Shown piece after piece: positions 37,088 through 48,110 of a stretch of 64,000 nucleotides of DNA. This stretch comes from Rhizobium sp. GN54 (GTDB taxonomy: Bacteria > Pseudomonadota > Alphaproteobacteria > Rhizobiales > Rhizobiaceae): contig NZ_JAJNCZ010000001.1 in assembly GCF_021026345.1 (NCBI RefSeq), forward strand, positions 372,001 to 436,000. The letters are read 5' to 3'. Each line of letters begins with the position of its first letter. The first letter of the stretch is position 1. Position numbers and translations under genes: made by a program. The notes beneath the pieces were generated by a model. That model was not told the origin of the DNA, made no database searches, and worked only from the letters and a program-made list of their open reading frames with translations.

Positions 37088-37389
37088 GCGCTCCGGCCTA
37101 CCAGTTTACCGCCAGCGCGGAGGCGGATGTCGATGCCATTCTCGCCTATACGCTGGAAACTTGGGGTGATGCTCAGGCGGAAGCCTATGTGGGCGGCCTG
37201 TTCGATCTTCTCGGCCGCTTGAGTGCCAGGCCGGAAAGCGGCCGGTTGCGGCAGGAACTGCCAGGCAGTCTGCGCTCCTTTCCTTATCGCGAGCATATCG
37301 TCTTCTACACGGTGTTCCGCGACGCCATCCTCGTGATCCGCGTTCTTCACGCCCGCCAGAACACCCTCCCGGCCTTTTTCGACACCTGA
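37084..37389 (+). CDS. ParE-type toxin (RelE/ParE superfamily)
   Basis: The frame encodes about 101 residues: SAPAYQFTASAEADVDAILAYTLETWG, AEAYVGGLFDLLGRLSARPESGR and YREHIVFYTVFRDAILVIRVLHARQN, the full ParE fold. No ATG, GTG or TTG precedes the conserved N-terminus. The only sensible start is CTG at 37084, overlapping the parD stop as CTGA, where other pairs have ATGA. A GTG at 37189 would lose the first third of the domain. ParE toxins typically poison DNA gyrase. Confidence 0.8.
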   Translation: MSAPAYQFTASAEADVDAILAYTLETWGDAQAEAYVGGLFDLLGRLSARPESGRLRQELPGSLRSFPYREHIVFYTVFRDAILVIRVLHARQNTLPAFFDT

Positions 37390-37460
37390 GCGGAACCAAT
37401 CCCCGGCTCCGGCATTCATCCTCGCGCCGGCCGTCAGGGCCGGGCAGGAAGGGGACATTG

Positions 37461-37607
37461 ATGTCAAGAAACGCACTCTACATGATCATCGGCGCGCTCA
37501 TCGTCGTCGTCGCCGGCTTTTCCTACTATGCCTACCAGGAAGAGAAGAAGCCGGACGGGGTCGAGATCCAGATCGGCAAGGACGGCCTGTCGGTCCAGGA
37601 GAACTGA
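37461..37607 (+). CDS. Small single-helix membrane protein
   Basis: The 48-residue product (MSRNALYMIIGALIVVVAGF then SYYAYQEEKKPDGVEIQIG) has one membrane helix and a short acidic/basic tail ending in SVQEN. AGGAAGGGG lies upstream of the ATG. Similar short proteins occur in rhizobia, but I know no function. A GC-rich hairpin follows at about 37628-37650. Confidence 0.7.
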   Translation: MSRNALYMIIGALIVVVAGFSYYAYQEEKKPDGVEIQIGKDGLSVQEN

Positions 37608-37798
37608 CGGAGATCCGGGCGCCGTAGCCGGCCCTGCGATGGCCGGCCCGGTGCCTTTCCGCCTGTCTGAGCCGCCCTTGGCTCCGACCTTCGTCGCGTG
37701 ATGTTGCGGCGCAGCATTTTCTGCCTTCCGATCCGTTCCCAATTCGTGCCATATGCTGTAAATCTGTCACAATAGACTGTTTCGGGTGGAGAACAGCA

Positions 37799-40474
<2,676 letters not shown>

Positions 40475-40508
40475 CCGCAGCGATCGGGGACTGTCGGGAA
40501 GCCGACCT

Positions 40509-40769
40509 CTACCAGCCGGGCCCGTACCAGCGGCGGTAGGGGCCGGGGCCGTACCAGCCGGCATCGCCATAGAGGAAGGCGCGACGGTCGGCGTCGCGAT
40601 TGAGGTCTATGCGCTGGAGGCAGGTGGCAAAGGCGCTGGTGCCGCGCTTGAAGCCGTAGTCGAGGCATTGCCGCTCGTCGGCCGCGCGCCGCTGTTCGGG
40701 CGTGATCGTCTGGCAGCCCGCGAGCAATGCGGCTGCCGCAGCCACCGAGAACAGGATGGGCGCGCGCAT
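40509..40769 (-). CDS. Small lipoprotein with Tyr/Gly/Pro-rich tail
   Basis: The 86-residue protein has a lipoprotein signal (MRAPILFSVAAAAALLAGCQ), a central segment TPEQRRAADERQCLDYGFKRGTSAFATCLQRID with two Cys, and a C-terminal YGPGPYRRWYGPGW tail. The middle segment resembles small rhizobial lipoproteins with the pattern CxDYGFxxGTxxFAxCLQ. I chose the ATG at 40769, with GGAGG five bases upstream; an in-frame ATG at 40781 lacks one. Function unknown. Confidence 0.78.
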   Translation of the reverse strand: MRAPILFSVAAAAALLAGCQTITPEQRRAADERQCLDYGFKRGTSAFATCLQRIDLNRDADRRAFLYGDAGWYGPGPYRRWYGPGW

Positions 40770-40858
40770 TCCGACCTCCATGGCGGCGGAAGACCGCCCT
40801 CGTCATGAAGGAAATATAGGGGCCGCACCGGCCGCTGCAAGGCGGCTGCAGGTCGGTA

Positions 40859-41284
40859 TTACTGCAGCGATCGCCGCATGCGTTCCAGAACGCCGACGAA
40901 GGAATGGGCGAAGTTCTTCAGGTCGCTCGTTTCCTCGCCCGGATCCTCGACCCGGATCGCGCTGCCGTCGAGCAGGGCGAAGACGATCTTCATCCCCTTG
41001 CCGTTCGCCTCGGGGATGCGAAGGGCGGCGATGCGCTGGCAGTCCTCGGCAAGGCCGGAAGCCGGCAGGTCGAACAGGAATTCGCCGCCGAGCGTGCCGG
41101 CGGCGCGACGGACCGCTTCGGAGAAGCCGCCCTCTTCGTCCACCGTGAGGCCGTCAAGCGACAGTTCCAGTTCCACCAGTTCGAGGGCCGGGACCGCGTC
41201 GTCGGCCGGATCATTGGCCGGATTTTCGGATGGCGGCGGCAGCGCCAGGGGCTGTGCCTGAACGCTCGTCGGTGTCTGCAGCAT
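40859..41284 (-). CDS. Hypothetical soluble protein
   Basis: The 141-residue product has a Pro-rich acidic N-terminus (to about residue 33). An alpha/beta region follows (LELVELELSLDGLTVDEEGGFSEAVRRAAGTLGGEFLFDLP), and the end is KNFAHSFVGVLERMRRSL. There is no signal peptide or membrane segment. GGGAGAGG lies upstream of the ATG. I do not recognise a family. It is divergent from the DUF1499 gene. Confidence 0.6.
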   Translation of the reverse strand: MLQTPTSVQAQPLALPPPSENPANDPADDAVPALELVELELSLDGLTVDEEGGFSEAVRRAAGTLGGEFLFDLPASGLAEDCQRIAALRIPEANGKGMKIVFALLDGSAIRVEDPGEETSDLKNFAHSFVGVLERMRRSLQ

Positions 41285-41642
41285 CGGTAAACCTCTCCCT
41301 GTTGCTTGTCCGTCTGACCTGTCCCCAGGAAAAAATCGTTAAGGAGCGTGGCAATTTTGCGGCACACAAGCACAAACCGGGCCTTTGCGTCATGTTCCAC
41401 TTATAAGTGTGGCGGCCGCATTGACGAAACGCGACCATCCCTGCCATCAGTATGCACGGCAATACTGCGCCGGGCGCCGGTTCGACCCGGCGACCGACAT
41501 GAGAACGCCGACGGAGCCGGAAGGTTCCTTGCAGATATTCGGGATTTGAGGATGCGTGCCGAGCGCGTATCCTCGAGAAGCAATCGAAGGCGCGCTCCGG
41601 CTCCCCCGGACTGGCGCGAGACTGGCAGCGAGGATCGGCCCG
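41285..41642. other. 358-bp intergenic region with a 12-bp palindrome
   Basis: This region between two divergent genes holds the perfect palindrome CACTTATAAGTG at 41398-41409, a candidate operator. No coding frame is convincing. Promoters for both flanking genes should be here but I cannot assign them. Confidence 0.45.
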
Positions 41643-42551
41643 ATGGCAATGGTCATTCGATATGAACGGCCCTATTCCCATTCCGCCCATTGGGCGCGGC
41701 GCCTCGCCTGGATCGGGCTGGTCGTCTTCCTCGCCGCTGCCCTTTCCCATCGCTTCGGGCCGCTGACGACACCGCATTTCCTGGTGCTGGCGGCAAGCGG
41801 CGCTGCCCTTTCGGCGCTGGCGGTCGTCCTTGCCGGCGTCGGCTTCATCCGGCTCTGGCGGGTCGGCGCGCGCGGCGGCAAGGCGGCCTTCCTGGCCCTT
41901 CTTCTCGCCGCCCCGCCGCTTGCGATCGCTGGCTACGCCGCCTATGCCTATGTCACCCGGCCGATGATCTACGACGTGACGACGGATCCCTTCGCCTCGC
42001 CGCCATGGCTGAAGGTGCCCGTCGCCCGTCAGGATTTTCTGGCCCGCCCGCCGGTGACGCTGCAGGACCGCGAGATCCAGGCGGCCGCCTATCCCGAACT
42101 GACCGGCCGGCGCTACGAGGGCGCGCTCGACCGCGTGCTCGAGGGCGTGCGCAAGGTCGCCGACGAGCAGGGCATCGTCTTTACCGGTGAGGCGGGGCTG
42201 GAAAACGTCATCTCCGACCTCGAGGACCTCGCTGTCAAGCCGGACGGGGACACGGGCGGCGAGAGCGCGATCACTGTCGTCCCGGTCCCCTCCGCCCGGC
42301 CGTTGGAGGAAGGCTTCCTGCCGCGGATCGGCGGGCCGAACGACGTGCTGCTGCAGGGCGAATGGCGTTCGCTGGTCTTCGGCTTCCGCTTCGACGTCTC
42401 CATCCGCCTGCGCGAGGAGGAGGAGACGGCCCTGGTCGACATGCGCGTCGCCTCGCGCTACGGCCCGCACGACCTCGGCCTCGGCGCCGCCTTCGCCGAC
42501 CGCTACCTGAAGGCGCTGGACGCCGAACTGCTGGGGATCGCGGGCAACTGA
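41643..42551 (+). CDS. DUF1499 membrane-anchored protein
   Basis: The 302-residue protein has three hydrophobic helices in its first 110 residues (about 19-38, 47-66 and 80-103). The DUF1499-type domain follows (MIYDVTTDPFASPPWL at about 112, RYEGALDRVLEGVRKVADEQGI and FDVSIRLREEEETALVDMRVASRYGPHDLGLGAAFADRYL). Function unknown. I chose ATG 41643; an in-frame ATG at 41649 is possible. Confidence 0.85.
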   Translation: MAMVIRYERPYSHSAHWARRLAWIGLVVFLAAALSHRFGPLTTPHFLVLAASGAALSALAVVLAGVGFIRLWRVGARGGKAAFLALLLAAPPLAIAGYAAYAYVTRPMIYDVTTDPFASPPWLKVPVARQDFLARPPVTLQDREIQAAAYPELTGRRYEGALDRVLEGVRKVADEQGIVFTGEAGLENVISDLEDLAVKPDGDTGGESAITVVPVPSARPLEEGFLPRIGGPNDVLLQGEWRSLVFGFRFDVSIRLREEEETALVDMRVASRYGPHDLGLGAAFADRYLKALDAELLGIAGN

Positions 42552-42606
42552 CGCTGCCGGGTTACGGCGCCGTGACAGGCGCTGGGGCTGGGCCGTGCCG
42601 GAACCC

Positions 42607-43650
42607 TCACGCCGGCAGGTAGATCCCCTTCAGCAGCGGCGGACCGTCGGTGACGACCTCGCCGCGCTCGACCAGGTCTTCCAGATGCGCCAGCACCGAC
42701 AGGGCCGCGGCGCCATGCAGGCGCGGGTCGGTATCCTTGTAGATCGCCCGGACCATGTCGGCGATCAGCCGGTCGCCCTTGCGGATGCGCTCCTTCACCG
42801 CATATTCGCGCATCTTGCGGTGGATCCTGAGCCCCCGCAGGAACGAGGCCGGATCGGTCACCGGCCCGCCGTGGCCGGGCAGGTAGAGCCGGTCGTCGCG
42901 CTGCATCAGCGTGTCGAGCGAGGCCATGTAGTCGGCCATGGAGCCGTCCGGCGGCGCCACGATCGTCGTCGCCCAGGCCATCACGTGATCGGCCGAAAAC
43001 AGGATGCCGGTGCCGTCCAGGGCGAAGGCCGCATGGTTCGCGGTATGGCCGGGGGTCAGGAGCGCCGTCAGCGACCAGCCGTCGCCGTCGACGCGTTCGC
43101 CGTGGGCGAGCGCGATGTCCGGCACGAAGTCGGTGTCCGAGCTCTCGGCAAAGGGGTTGGCCTCGCCCGCGTGCAGGGGCCGGGCCGAGCGGTGCGGCCC
43201 CTCGGCGACGATGACCGCGCCTGTCTCCGCCTTCAGCCGCCGGGAGAGCGGGGAATGGTCGCGGTGGGTGTGGCTGACGGCGATATGCGTCACCTCGCGG
43301 CCCTTCAGCGCCGCCATCAGCGCTGCAAAATGCGCCTCGTCCTCCGGGCCGGGATCGATCACCGCCACGGACCGGTCGCCGACGATATAGCTGTTGGTGC
43401 CGTGGAAGGTGAAGGGGCCGGGATTGTTGACGGTGATGCGCTGGACCTTGTCCGCCACCGGCACCGCCTCGCCATGCGCCGGCCGGAAGGCCAGGTCGAA
43501 GGCGGGGGCCGTTTGCTTTTCTACGTCCTTGTCTACGTCTGTCACGTCTGTCTCATCCTCGCTGGCCGGTTCCGCCGGGCCGTCCGTCAACCCGCACCAT
43601 GGGTCCATTTTTTTCGGCCGGTTCCTGCTCGATCCGTCGGCCCGCATCAT
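42607..43650 (-). CDS. MBL-fold metallo-hydrolase (LACTB2-like)
   Basis: The 347-residue protein has the zinc motif HTHRDHSPL, then TPGHTANHAAFAL and FSADHVMAW, and the later LPGHGGPV, a full metallo-beta-lactamase fold with the winged-helix-like C-terminal domain (HLEDLVERGEVV). Such enzymes act as hydrolases or nucleases. The core homology starts near residue 55; the preceding stretch is acidic low-complexity (DETDVTDVDKDVEK). I chose ATG 43650 with GAGGTG upstream, but the gene could begin closer to the core. Confidence 0.88.
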   Translation of the reverse strand: MMRADGSSRNRPKKMDPWCGLTDGPAEPASEDETDVTDVDKDVEKQTAPAFDLAFRPAHGEAVPVADKVQRITVNNPGPFTFHGTNSYIVGDRSVAVIDPGPEDEAHFAALMAALKGREVTHIAVSHTHRDHSPLSRRLKAETGAVIVAEGPHRSARPLHAGEANPFAESSDTDFVPDIALAHGERVDGDGWSLTALLTPGHTANHAAFALDGTGILFSADHVMAWATTIVAPPDGSMADYMASLDTLMQRDDRLYLPGHGGPVTDPASFLRGLRIHRKMREYAVKERIRKGDRLIADMVRAIYKDTDPRLHGAAALSVLAHLEDLVERGEVVTDGPPLLKGIYLPA

Positions 43651-43681
43651 TGGGTCACCTCGCTGGCCCGTCTCGCCGGCC

Positions 43682-43711
43682 AACCGCACTGGCCAGAACC
43701 GCACTGGCCAG
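43682..43711. repeat. 15-bp exact tandem duplication
   Basis: AACCGCACTGGCCAG is present twice head to tail between the MBL and cupin genes. It appears to be a recent local duplication upstream of the MBL gene. Confidence 0.9.
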
Positions 43712-43724
43712 CTGCATTGCCACG

Positions 43725-44021
43725 TCACTTGTATTCGATCTCGATGAAGCTCATCGGCTGGTCGCCGCCGTTGACGACGTTGTGCGCCACGCCCGCCTCG
43801 CGCCGGTAGACGGCGCCTGCCGCCTGCCGCACCCGCCGCGCGCCGCCGTCCTCCTCGATCAGGAAGTCGCAGTCCGTCATCGGCACGACCACATAGCCGA
43901 GCCCGTGCACGTGATGGCCGGTATCGGCACCGGGCTCGAAGTCCCAGCGCGTCACCCGGACCATCGCGTCATCGAGAAGAAGCGTCGAGGTGGCCGGCGG
44001 GCGGGCGCGGAACGGGCTCAT
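43725..44021 (-). CDS. Cupin domain protein
   Basis: The 98-residue single-cupin protein has the first motif WDFEPGADTGHHVHGLGYVVVPMTD (metal-binding HHVH) and the second GVAHNVVNGGDQPMSFIEIEY. I chose the ATG at 44021, with GGAG six bases upstream. Small cupins can be isomerases, dioxygenases or binding proteins; nothing here tells which. Confidence 0.85.
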   Translation of the reverse strand: MSPFRARPPATSTLLLDDAMVRVTRWDFEPGADTGHHVHGLGYVVVPMTDCDFLIEEDGGARRVRQAAGAVYRREAGVAHNVVNGGDQPMSFIEIEYK

Positions 44022-44395
44022 GCGGATCTCCGAAAAGAACGCCGGCGCCATGGCCGGCCAGGGGAAGGACAACGGTCTGGCCGCATGCGCCCGACACTAG
44101 CCGATAAGCCCGGCACATTGAAGAATCGAAATTCGAGGCTTTCGGCTGTCGCCTCCGAAAGCTGCCGCCCCGCGGCCAGGCGCTCCCCGCAGCGGACGAA
44201 CACCCGCCCGCGCCGCCACCGGTGAACATCCAGCCGCATCGCAGCCGGCGAGCACCCGTCCGCGCCGCCGAACCGCGGCCACAAAAAGCCGGCCCCGGGG
44301 ACCGGCCCGGGACCGATCATCCCCGCCCGTCGCTCCCTGCCGGCATCACGCCCCGACAGTCGCCAAAGAAACTTGCGCCCGACCGACATTATGGA
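44022..44395. other. Non-coding region upstream of tRNA-Gln
   Basis: This GC-rich stretch holds no frame with convincing coding character. Its left end contains the promoter of the cupin gene and its right end leads into the tRNA promoter. Nothing else was identified. Confidence 0.4.
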
Positions 44396-44423
44396 TTGTC
44401 CGCCGCTTTTGCCTTTGCTATCA
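44396..44423 (+). promoter_or_regulatory. Predicted tRNA-Gln promoter
   Basis: TTGTCC (44396-44401) and CTATCA (44418-44423) are separated by 16 bp, and the tRNA begins 33 bp after the -10 element. Confidence 0.5.
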
Positions 44424-44456
44424 GGCTCCGGCCTGCAGGGCCTTCGGCCCGCATGC

Positions 44457-44531
44457 TGGGGCGTCGCCAAGCGGTAAGGCACCGGTTTTTGGTACCGGCA
44501 TTCCCAGGTTCGAATCCTGGCGCCCCAGCCA
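44457..44531 (+). tRNA. tRNA-Gln (anticodon UUG)
   Basis: The sequence folds as a cloverleaf. The acceptor pairs TGGGGCG with CGCCCCA, the anticodon stem CCGGT/ACCGG encloses TTTTGGT with anticodon TTG, and the T-arm is CCAGG-TTCGAAT-CCTGG. The CCA end is encoded. Confidence 0.97.
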
Positions 44532-44595
44532 TCTTTATGCTCTGCCTCCGATCCGCCACACATATCCCCTTCCCGGCTCCCATCAATCTTTATAG

Positions 44596-44633
44596 TTGAC
44601 TAGGAAACAAAGCCCATATACTTTCCTAGTCAA
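44596..44633. promoter_or_regulatory. Inverted-repeat operator overlapping the MarR promoter
   Basis: TTGACTAGGAAA (44596-44607) is repeated in perfect inverse as TTTCCTAGTCAA (44622-44633) around a 14-base spacer. The left arm contains a -35-like TTGACT and the spacer contains TATACT, so a bound regulator would cover the promoter. It lies just ahead of the MarR gene and probably serves for autoregulation. Confidence 0.75.
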
Positions 44634-44647
44634 CAAATGGGTCCGAC

Positions 44648-45109
44648 ATGAACGAAGCAGCATCCGTATCCTCCCTCGAAACCCACCTGGGCTATTGGCT
44701 CCGGGCGGTGTCGAACAATGTCTCGCAGGGTTTTGCGCGCAAGCTCGAGGACGAGGGGGTGACGGTCGCGGAGTGGGTGTTCATGCGGATGCTCTTCGAC
44801 TTCGAGACGGTCTCGCCGTCCGCGCTTGCCGAAGCGATGGGGATGACGAGGGGGGCGATCTCGAAGCTTGCCGACCGGCTCATCGCCAAGGATCTGGTCG
44901 AGCGCGGCGCGAGCCTTGCGGACAAGCGCACCCAGACGCTCGCCCTGAAGCCTGCGGGCCGCGCTCGGGTGCCGATGCTGGCAGCACTCGCCGACCGCAA
45001 CGACACGGAATTCTTCGGCGTGCTCGAAGTGGAGGAGCGCGGCGAACTCGACAGGCTCCTGAGGAAGATCGTCGCCGGGCGGGGGCTGGCGGTGGTTACG
45101 ACCGACTAG
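44648..45109 (+). CDS. MarR-family transcriptional regulator
   Basis: The 153-residue protein has the MarR winged helix (residues about 45-115: WVFMRMLFDFETVSPSALAEAMGMTRGAISKLADRLIAKDLVERGAS, wing ADKRTQTLALKPAGRA). The inverted repeat directly upstream suggests self-repression. The DUF1398 gene follows on the same strand after 65 bp and is a likely target. The ligand is unknown. Confidence 0.9.
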   Translation: MNEAASVSSLETHLGYWLRAVSNNVSQGFARKLEDEGVTVAEWVFMRMLFDFETVSPSALAEAMGMTRGAISKLADRLIAKDLVERGASLADKRTQTLALKPAGRARVPMLAALADRNDTEFFGVLEVEERGELDRLLRKIVAGRGLAVVTTD

Positions 45110-45174
45110 GTCCTGACCCTGGATCGCGCCGCCGCACGAAGTAACGACAACACACACCGACAAAGGAGTGCGCC

Positions 45175-45579
45175 ATGGACGCGCATCTGGACATGATTGC
45201 CCAAAAATGCCTCTCGGCCTCCTATGCCGGCACGATGGCCTTTCCCGGGATCGTCGACACGCTGATGGCCGCCGGCTTCGAGGGATATCTCGTCGACTAC
45301 CGGTGCGCCACCACCACCTACTATCTCCCCGATGGCGACAGCGTCGTCCTCGGCAACGAGCCCTCCGACGGCAAGGTCGCCGCCAGGTTCAACGCAGCCG
45401 GCCTCGAGGCGGAGGTGCGGCGGGCGCAGGCGAACGGGCCCGACTACACCTACAGGGGCTTCTGCCAGAACGCGAAGGCACACGGCTGCGCCGGCTACAT
45501 CGTCTCCTTCTTCGGCCGCCGCGTCGTCTATTTCGGCCGGACGGCCGAGACCCATGTCGAGCATTTTCCGGACCGGTAG
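45175..45579 (+). CDS. DUF1398 family protein
   Basis: The 134-residue protein matches DUF1398: GTMAFPGIVDTLMAAGFEGYLVDYRCATTTYYLPDGDSVVL and YTYRGFCQNAKAHGCAGYIVSFFGRRVVYFGR. The family has no known function. AAAGGAG lies upstream of the ATG. It may be co-transcribed with the MarR gene 65 bp upstream. Confidence 0.85.
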   Translation: MDAHLDMIAQKCLSASYAGTMAFPGIVDTLMAAGFEGYLVDYRCATTTYYLPDGDSVVLGNEPSDGKVAARFNAAGLEAEVRRAQANGPDYTYRGFCQNAKAHGCAGYIVSFFGRRVVYFGRTAETHVEHFPDR

Positions 45580-45731
45580 GACCGGTGCGGGGCGGGCTTT
45601 CGAGCTGCCCCGGCCTCGGCACCGCAGATTGCGGTGCGGGATGCATTACTGTCGCTGGACTGATAGAGTGGCCGTCTCGGCGTGGGGAACCGGCGTTGCA
45701 CCGTGCTGCCCGTGGCCGCTGGAGGAGAGCC

Positions 45732-46721
45732 ATGTCCTGTGTCGTGTCCCGTGCCCTGCGCGTGCTTTTCATCATCCTCGTTCTTCCCGCAACCGCGCTG
45801 GCGCAGGACCTGCCGTCCTGGAACGACGGTGCGCGGCGGCAGGCGATCGTCGATTTCGTGACGCGCGTCACCACCGAGGGCGGTCCCGACTACGTGGCGC
45901 AGGCCGAGCGCATCGCGGTATTCGACAATGACGGCACGCTGTGGTCGGAGCAGCCGTTCTATTTCCAGCTCGGCTTCATCATCGACCGCGTCAAGGCGCT
46001 GGCGCCGGAGCATCCCGAATGGCAGGAGAAGGAGCCGTTCCGCTCGATCCTCGCCGGCGACCTCGCAGCCATCGCCGACAGCGGCCAGAAGGGCCTCGTC
46101 GAGCTTGCGATGGTCACCCATGCCGGCATGACGACAGAGGCCTTCGAGACGATCGTCACCAACTGGTTTGCCACCGCCCGCCATCCGAAGACCGGCAAGC
46201 TCTATGACGAGATGACCTTCGTGCCGATGATCGAGCTGCTCGATTACCTGCGCGCCAACGGCTTCAAGACCTATATCGTCTCCGGCGGCGGCATCGAGTT
46301 CATGCGGCCGATGACGGAGGGCGCCTACGGGGTTCCGCCCGAACAGGTGGTCGGCAGTTCGATCGTGACGGAGTACAGGGTCGTCGATGACAAGCCGGTG
46401 CTGGAGCGGCTGCCGAAGATCGACTTCATAGACGACGGCCCGGGCAAGCCGGTCGGCATCAACACCTTCATCGGCCGGCGCCCGATCTTCGCCGCCGGCA
46501 ATTCGGACGGCGACTACGAGATGCTGCGCTGGGTGACGAGCGGCAATCACCCCTCGCTCGGCATCATCGTCCACCACACCGACGCCGTCCGCGAATATGC
46601 CTACGACCGGGAATCGCATTTCGGCAGGCTGGACAAGGCGCTGGACGAGGCCGGCGAACGCGGCTGGCAGGTGGTCGACATGAAGGAAGACTGGAAGAAG
46701 ATCTACCCCTTCGACCCGTGA
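45732..46721 (+). CDS. Secreted HAD-superfamily phosphatase
   Basis: The 329-residue protein has a signal peptide (VLFIILVLPATALA-QD) and then a HAD domain with motif I IAVFDNDGTLWSEQPFYFQLGFIIDR, motif II KTYIVSGGGIEFMRP and motif IV AAGNSDGDYEMLRW. The cap is of the C1 helical type. It would act in the periplasm on an unknown phosphate ester. GGAGGAG lies upstream of the ATG. Confidence 0.9.
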   Translation: MSCVVSRALRVLFIILVLPATALAQDLPSWNDGARRQAIVDFVTRVTTEGGPDYVAQAERIAVFDNDGTLWSEQPFYFQLGFIIDRVKALAPEHPEWQEKEPFRSILAGDLAAIADSGQKGLVELAMVTHAGMTTEAFETIVTNWFATARHPKTGKLYDEMTFVPMIELLDYLRANGFKTYIVSGGGIEFMRPMTEGAYGVPPEQVVGSSIVTEYRVVDDKPVLERLPKIDFIDDGPGKPVGINTFIGRRPIFAAGNSDGDYEMLRWVTSGNHPSLGIIVHHTDAVREYAYDRESHFGRLDKALDEAGERGWQVVDMKEDWKKIYPFDP

Positions 46722-46833
46722 TGCGGCCGCGGGGAGGGCTGCAGGCGCCACGCACCGTGACACTATGAATCCGGATGACGCGGCCCTTGCGCACCGATGG
46801 GGCAGGGGCGCCGGCGGCGGTCCCCGGCCTGCC

Positions 46834-47163
46834 TCAGCGCAGTGCCCGGTGCCAGCCCGCGGCCACCGCCTGCTCCTCGCTGCAGAACCAGCGCTCGCCG
46901 TCGGCCGGGTGGATGCGGATCGCGCCGTAGCGATCCTGTCCGGGCAGGTAGTAGGCGCGGGTGCCGTCGACCAGGTCGATATTGCCCTTGATCTGGCAAT
47001 CGGCCACGGCTGCGCCGAAGGCGGCGACCAGCCCGGCGCCGCTCAGCATGTCGAAGATGAAGAACACGAGCCCGACACAGATCAGGCCCGGAATGGCTGA
47101 CACAAGCGGCAGGCCGCGACGTTGGTCGCCCTGCCTATGCTCGGCAAATTTCGGGTGCATCAT
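46834..47163 (-). CDS. Membrane-anchored protein with GERWFCSE motif domain
   Basis: The 109-residue protein has one membrane helix (about 21-50) and then CQIKGNIDLVDGTRAYYLPGQDRYGAIRIHP with ADGERWFCSEEQAVAAGWHRA. The short KGN..YYLPGQ..GERWFCSE block resembles the C-terminal part of rhizobial ExoI/nuclease-like proteins; here it appears alone. Function unknown. GGAGGG precedes two adjacent ATG codons at 47163 and 47160. Confidence 0.72.
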   Translation of the reverse strand: MMHPKFAEHRQGDQRRGLPLVSAIPGLICVGLVFFIFDMLSGAGLVAAFGAAVADCQIKGNIDLVDGTRAYYLPGQDRYGAIRIHPADGERWFCSEEQAVAAGWHRALR

Positions 47164-47314
47164 ACGCCCTCCAGCATGGCGCCATGATCGCCCCCCGCCT
47201 ATTGCCGCCGGCTTAAGAAACGCGCTTATTGCAGAATAAAAGGATATTCTAAAATTTTAACGATCGGTTAGCGCGGGCCGGGATTGCGGGCCTTCTGCGG
47301 GGGGGCGCCTGTCG

Positions 47315-48064
47315 TCAATTCGCTGCAAGGCCGCCGATCGGAATGATCTCGGGCGCGCCCGGATGCCAGTCCCCGCCCTGCCAGTCGCCCGCCCAGCGCT
47401 GGACCGTCAGCCCGCTTTCGGCAAGGAGGGCCTCGATCCGGTCCCTGTCTGAAAACAGGATCTGCGATGTCGCCGAAAGCTGCCGCCCGTCGGCTGTGAC
47501 CAGATAGTGCGTCTCGTAGGTGACGATGCCGGTCGCGGGATCGTGCGCCGCGTCGTTCCAGGCCGTCACCGGTCCGAGCCGGTCGTGGACGAGGTCGCGC
47601 TCCGAGGCCTGCGGCACCCATTCCTCCCATTCGCGGACGGCGGGGTTGCGGCTGTCGAAGACGAAGCGGCCGGAAGGCGACAGATGGGCGGCGATGGTGG
47701 CGAGCACGGCGCGCTGGTCGGCCTCCGTCAGGAAGACCTGGAAGGCGTGGCCGGTCATGACGATCAGGTCAAAGGTCTCGCCGAGGCGGATCGCGCGCGC
47801 GTCGCCCTCGATGAAGCACACGGCCGCAGCGCCCGGCTTGGCGCGGGCGATGTCGAGCATGGCCGCGGCCGGATCGACGCCTGCCACGCGGCGCCCGCCG
47901 GCAAGCGAGACCGCCAGTTCGCCGGTGCCGCAGCCGAGATCCAGCACCGACCCGGCATCGGCGGCAAGGGCGCGGCAGGTGTCGAGGTCTGCGCCCCAGC
48001 CGTTCTCCAGGTCGTAGAAGCCGGCAAGGTCGACGTCGTCGAAGAGGCGATCGAAGGCGGGCAT
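47315..48064 (-). CDS. Class I SAM-dependent methyltransferase
   Basis: The 249-residue protein has motif I GSVLDLGCGTGELAVSLAGG and AGVDPAAAMLDIARAKPGAAAVCFIEGDARAI, with motif IV-like FDLIVMTGHAFQVFLTEADQRAVL. The substrate is not deducible. GGAG lies seven bases before the ATG. The next minus-strand gene upstream is a lipoprotein gene 46 bp away. Confidence 0.88.
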   Translation of the reverse strand: MPAFDRLFDDVDLAGFYDLENGWGADLDTCRALAADAGSVLDLGCGTGELAVSLAGGRRVAGVDPAAAMLDIARAKPGAAAVCFIEGDARAIRLGETFDLIVMTGHAFQVFLTEADQRAVLATIAAHLSPSGRFVFDSRNPAVREWEEWVPQASERDLVHDRLGPVTAWNDAAHDPATGIVTYETHYLVTADGRQLSATSQILFSDRDRIEALLAESGLTVQRWAGDWQGGDWHPGAPEIIPIGGLAAN

Positions 48065-48110
48065 GTGATGTCTCCACTTCTCCGATCTCTCGTCAGCGCC
48101 CGGCCTTCGT

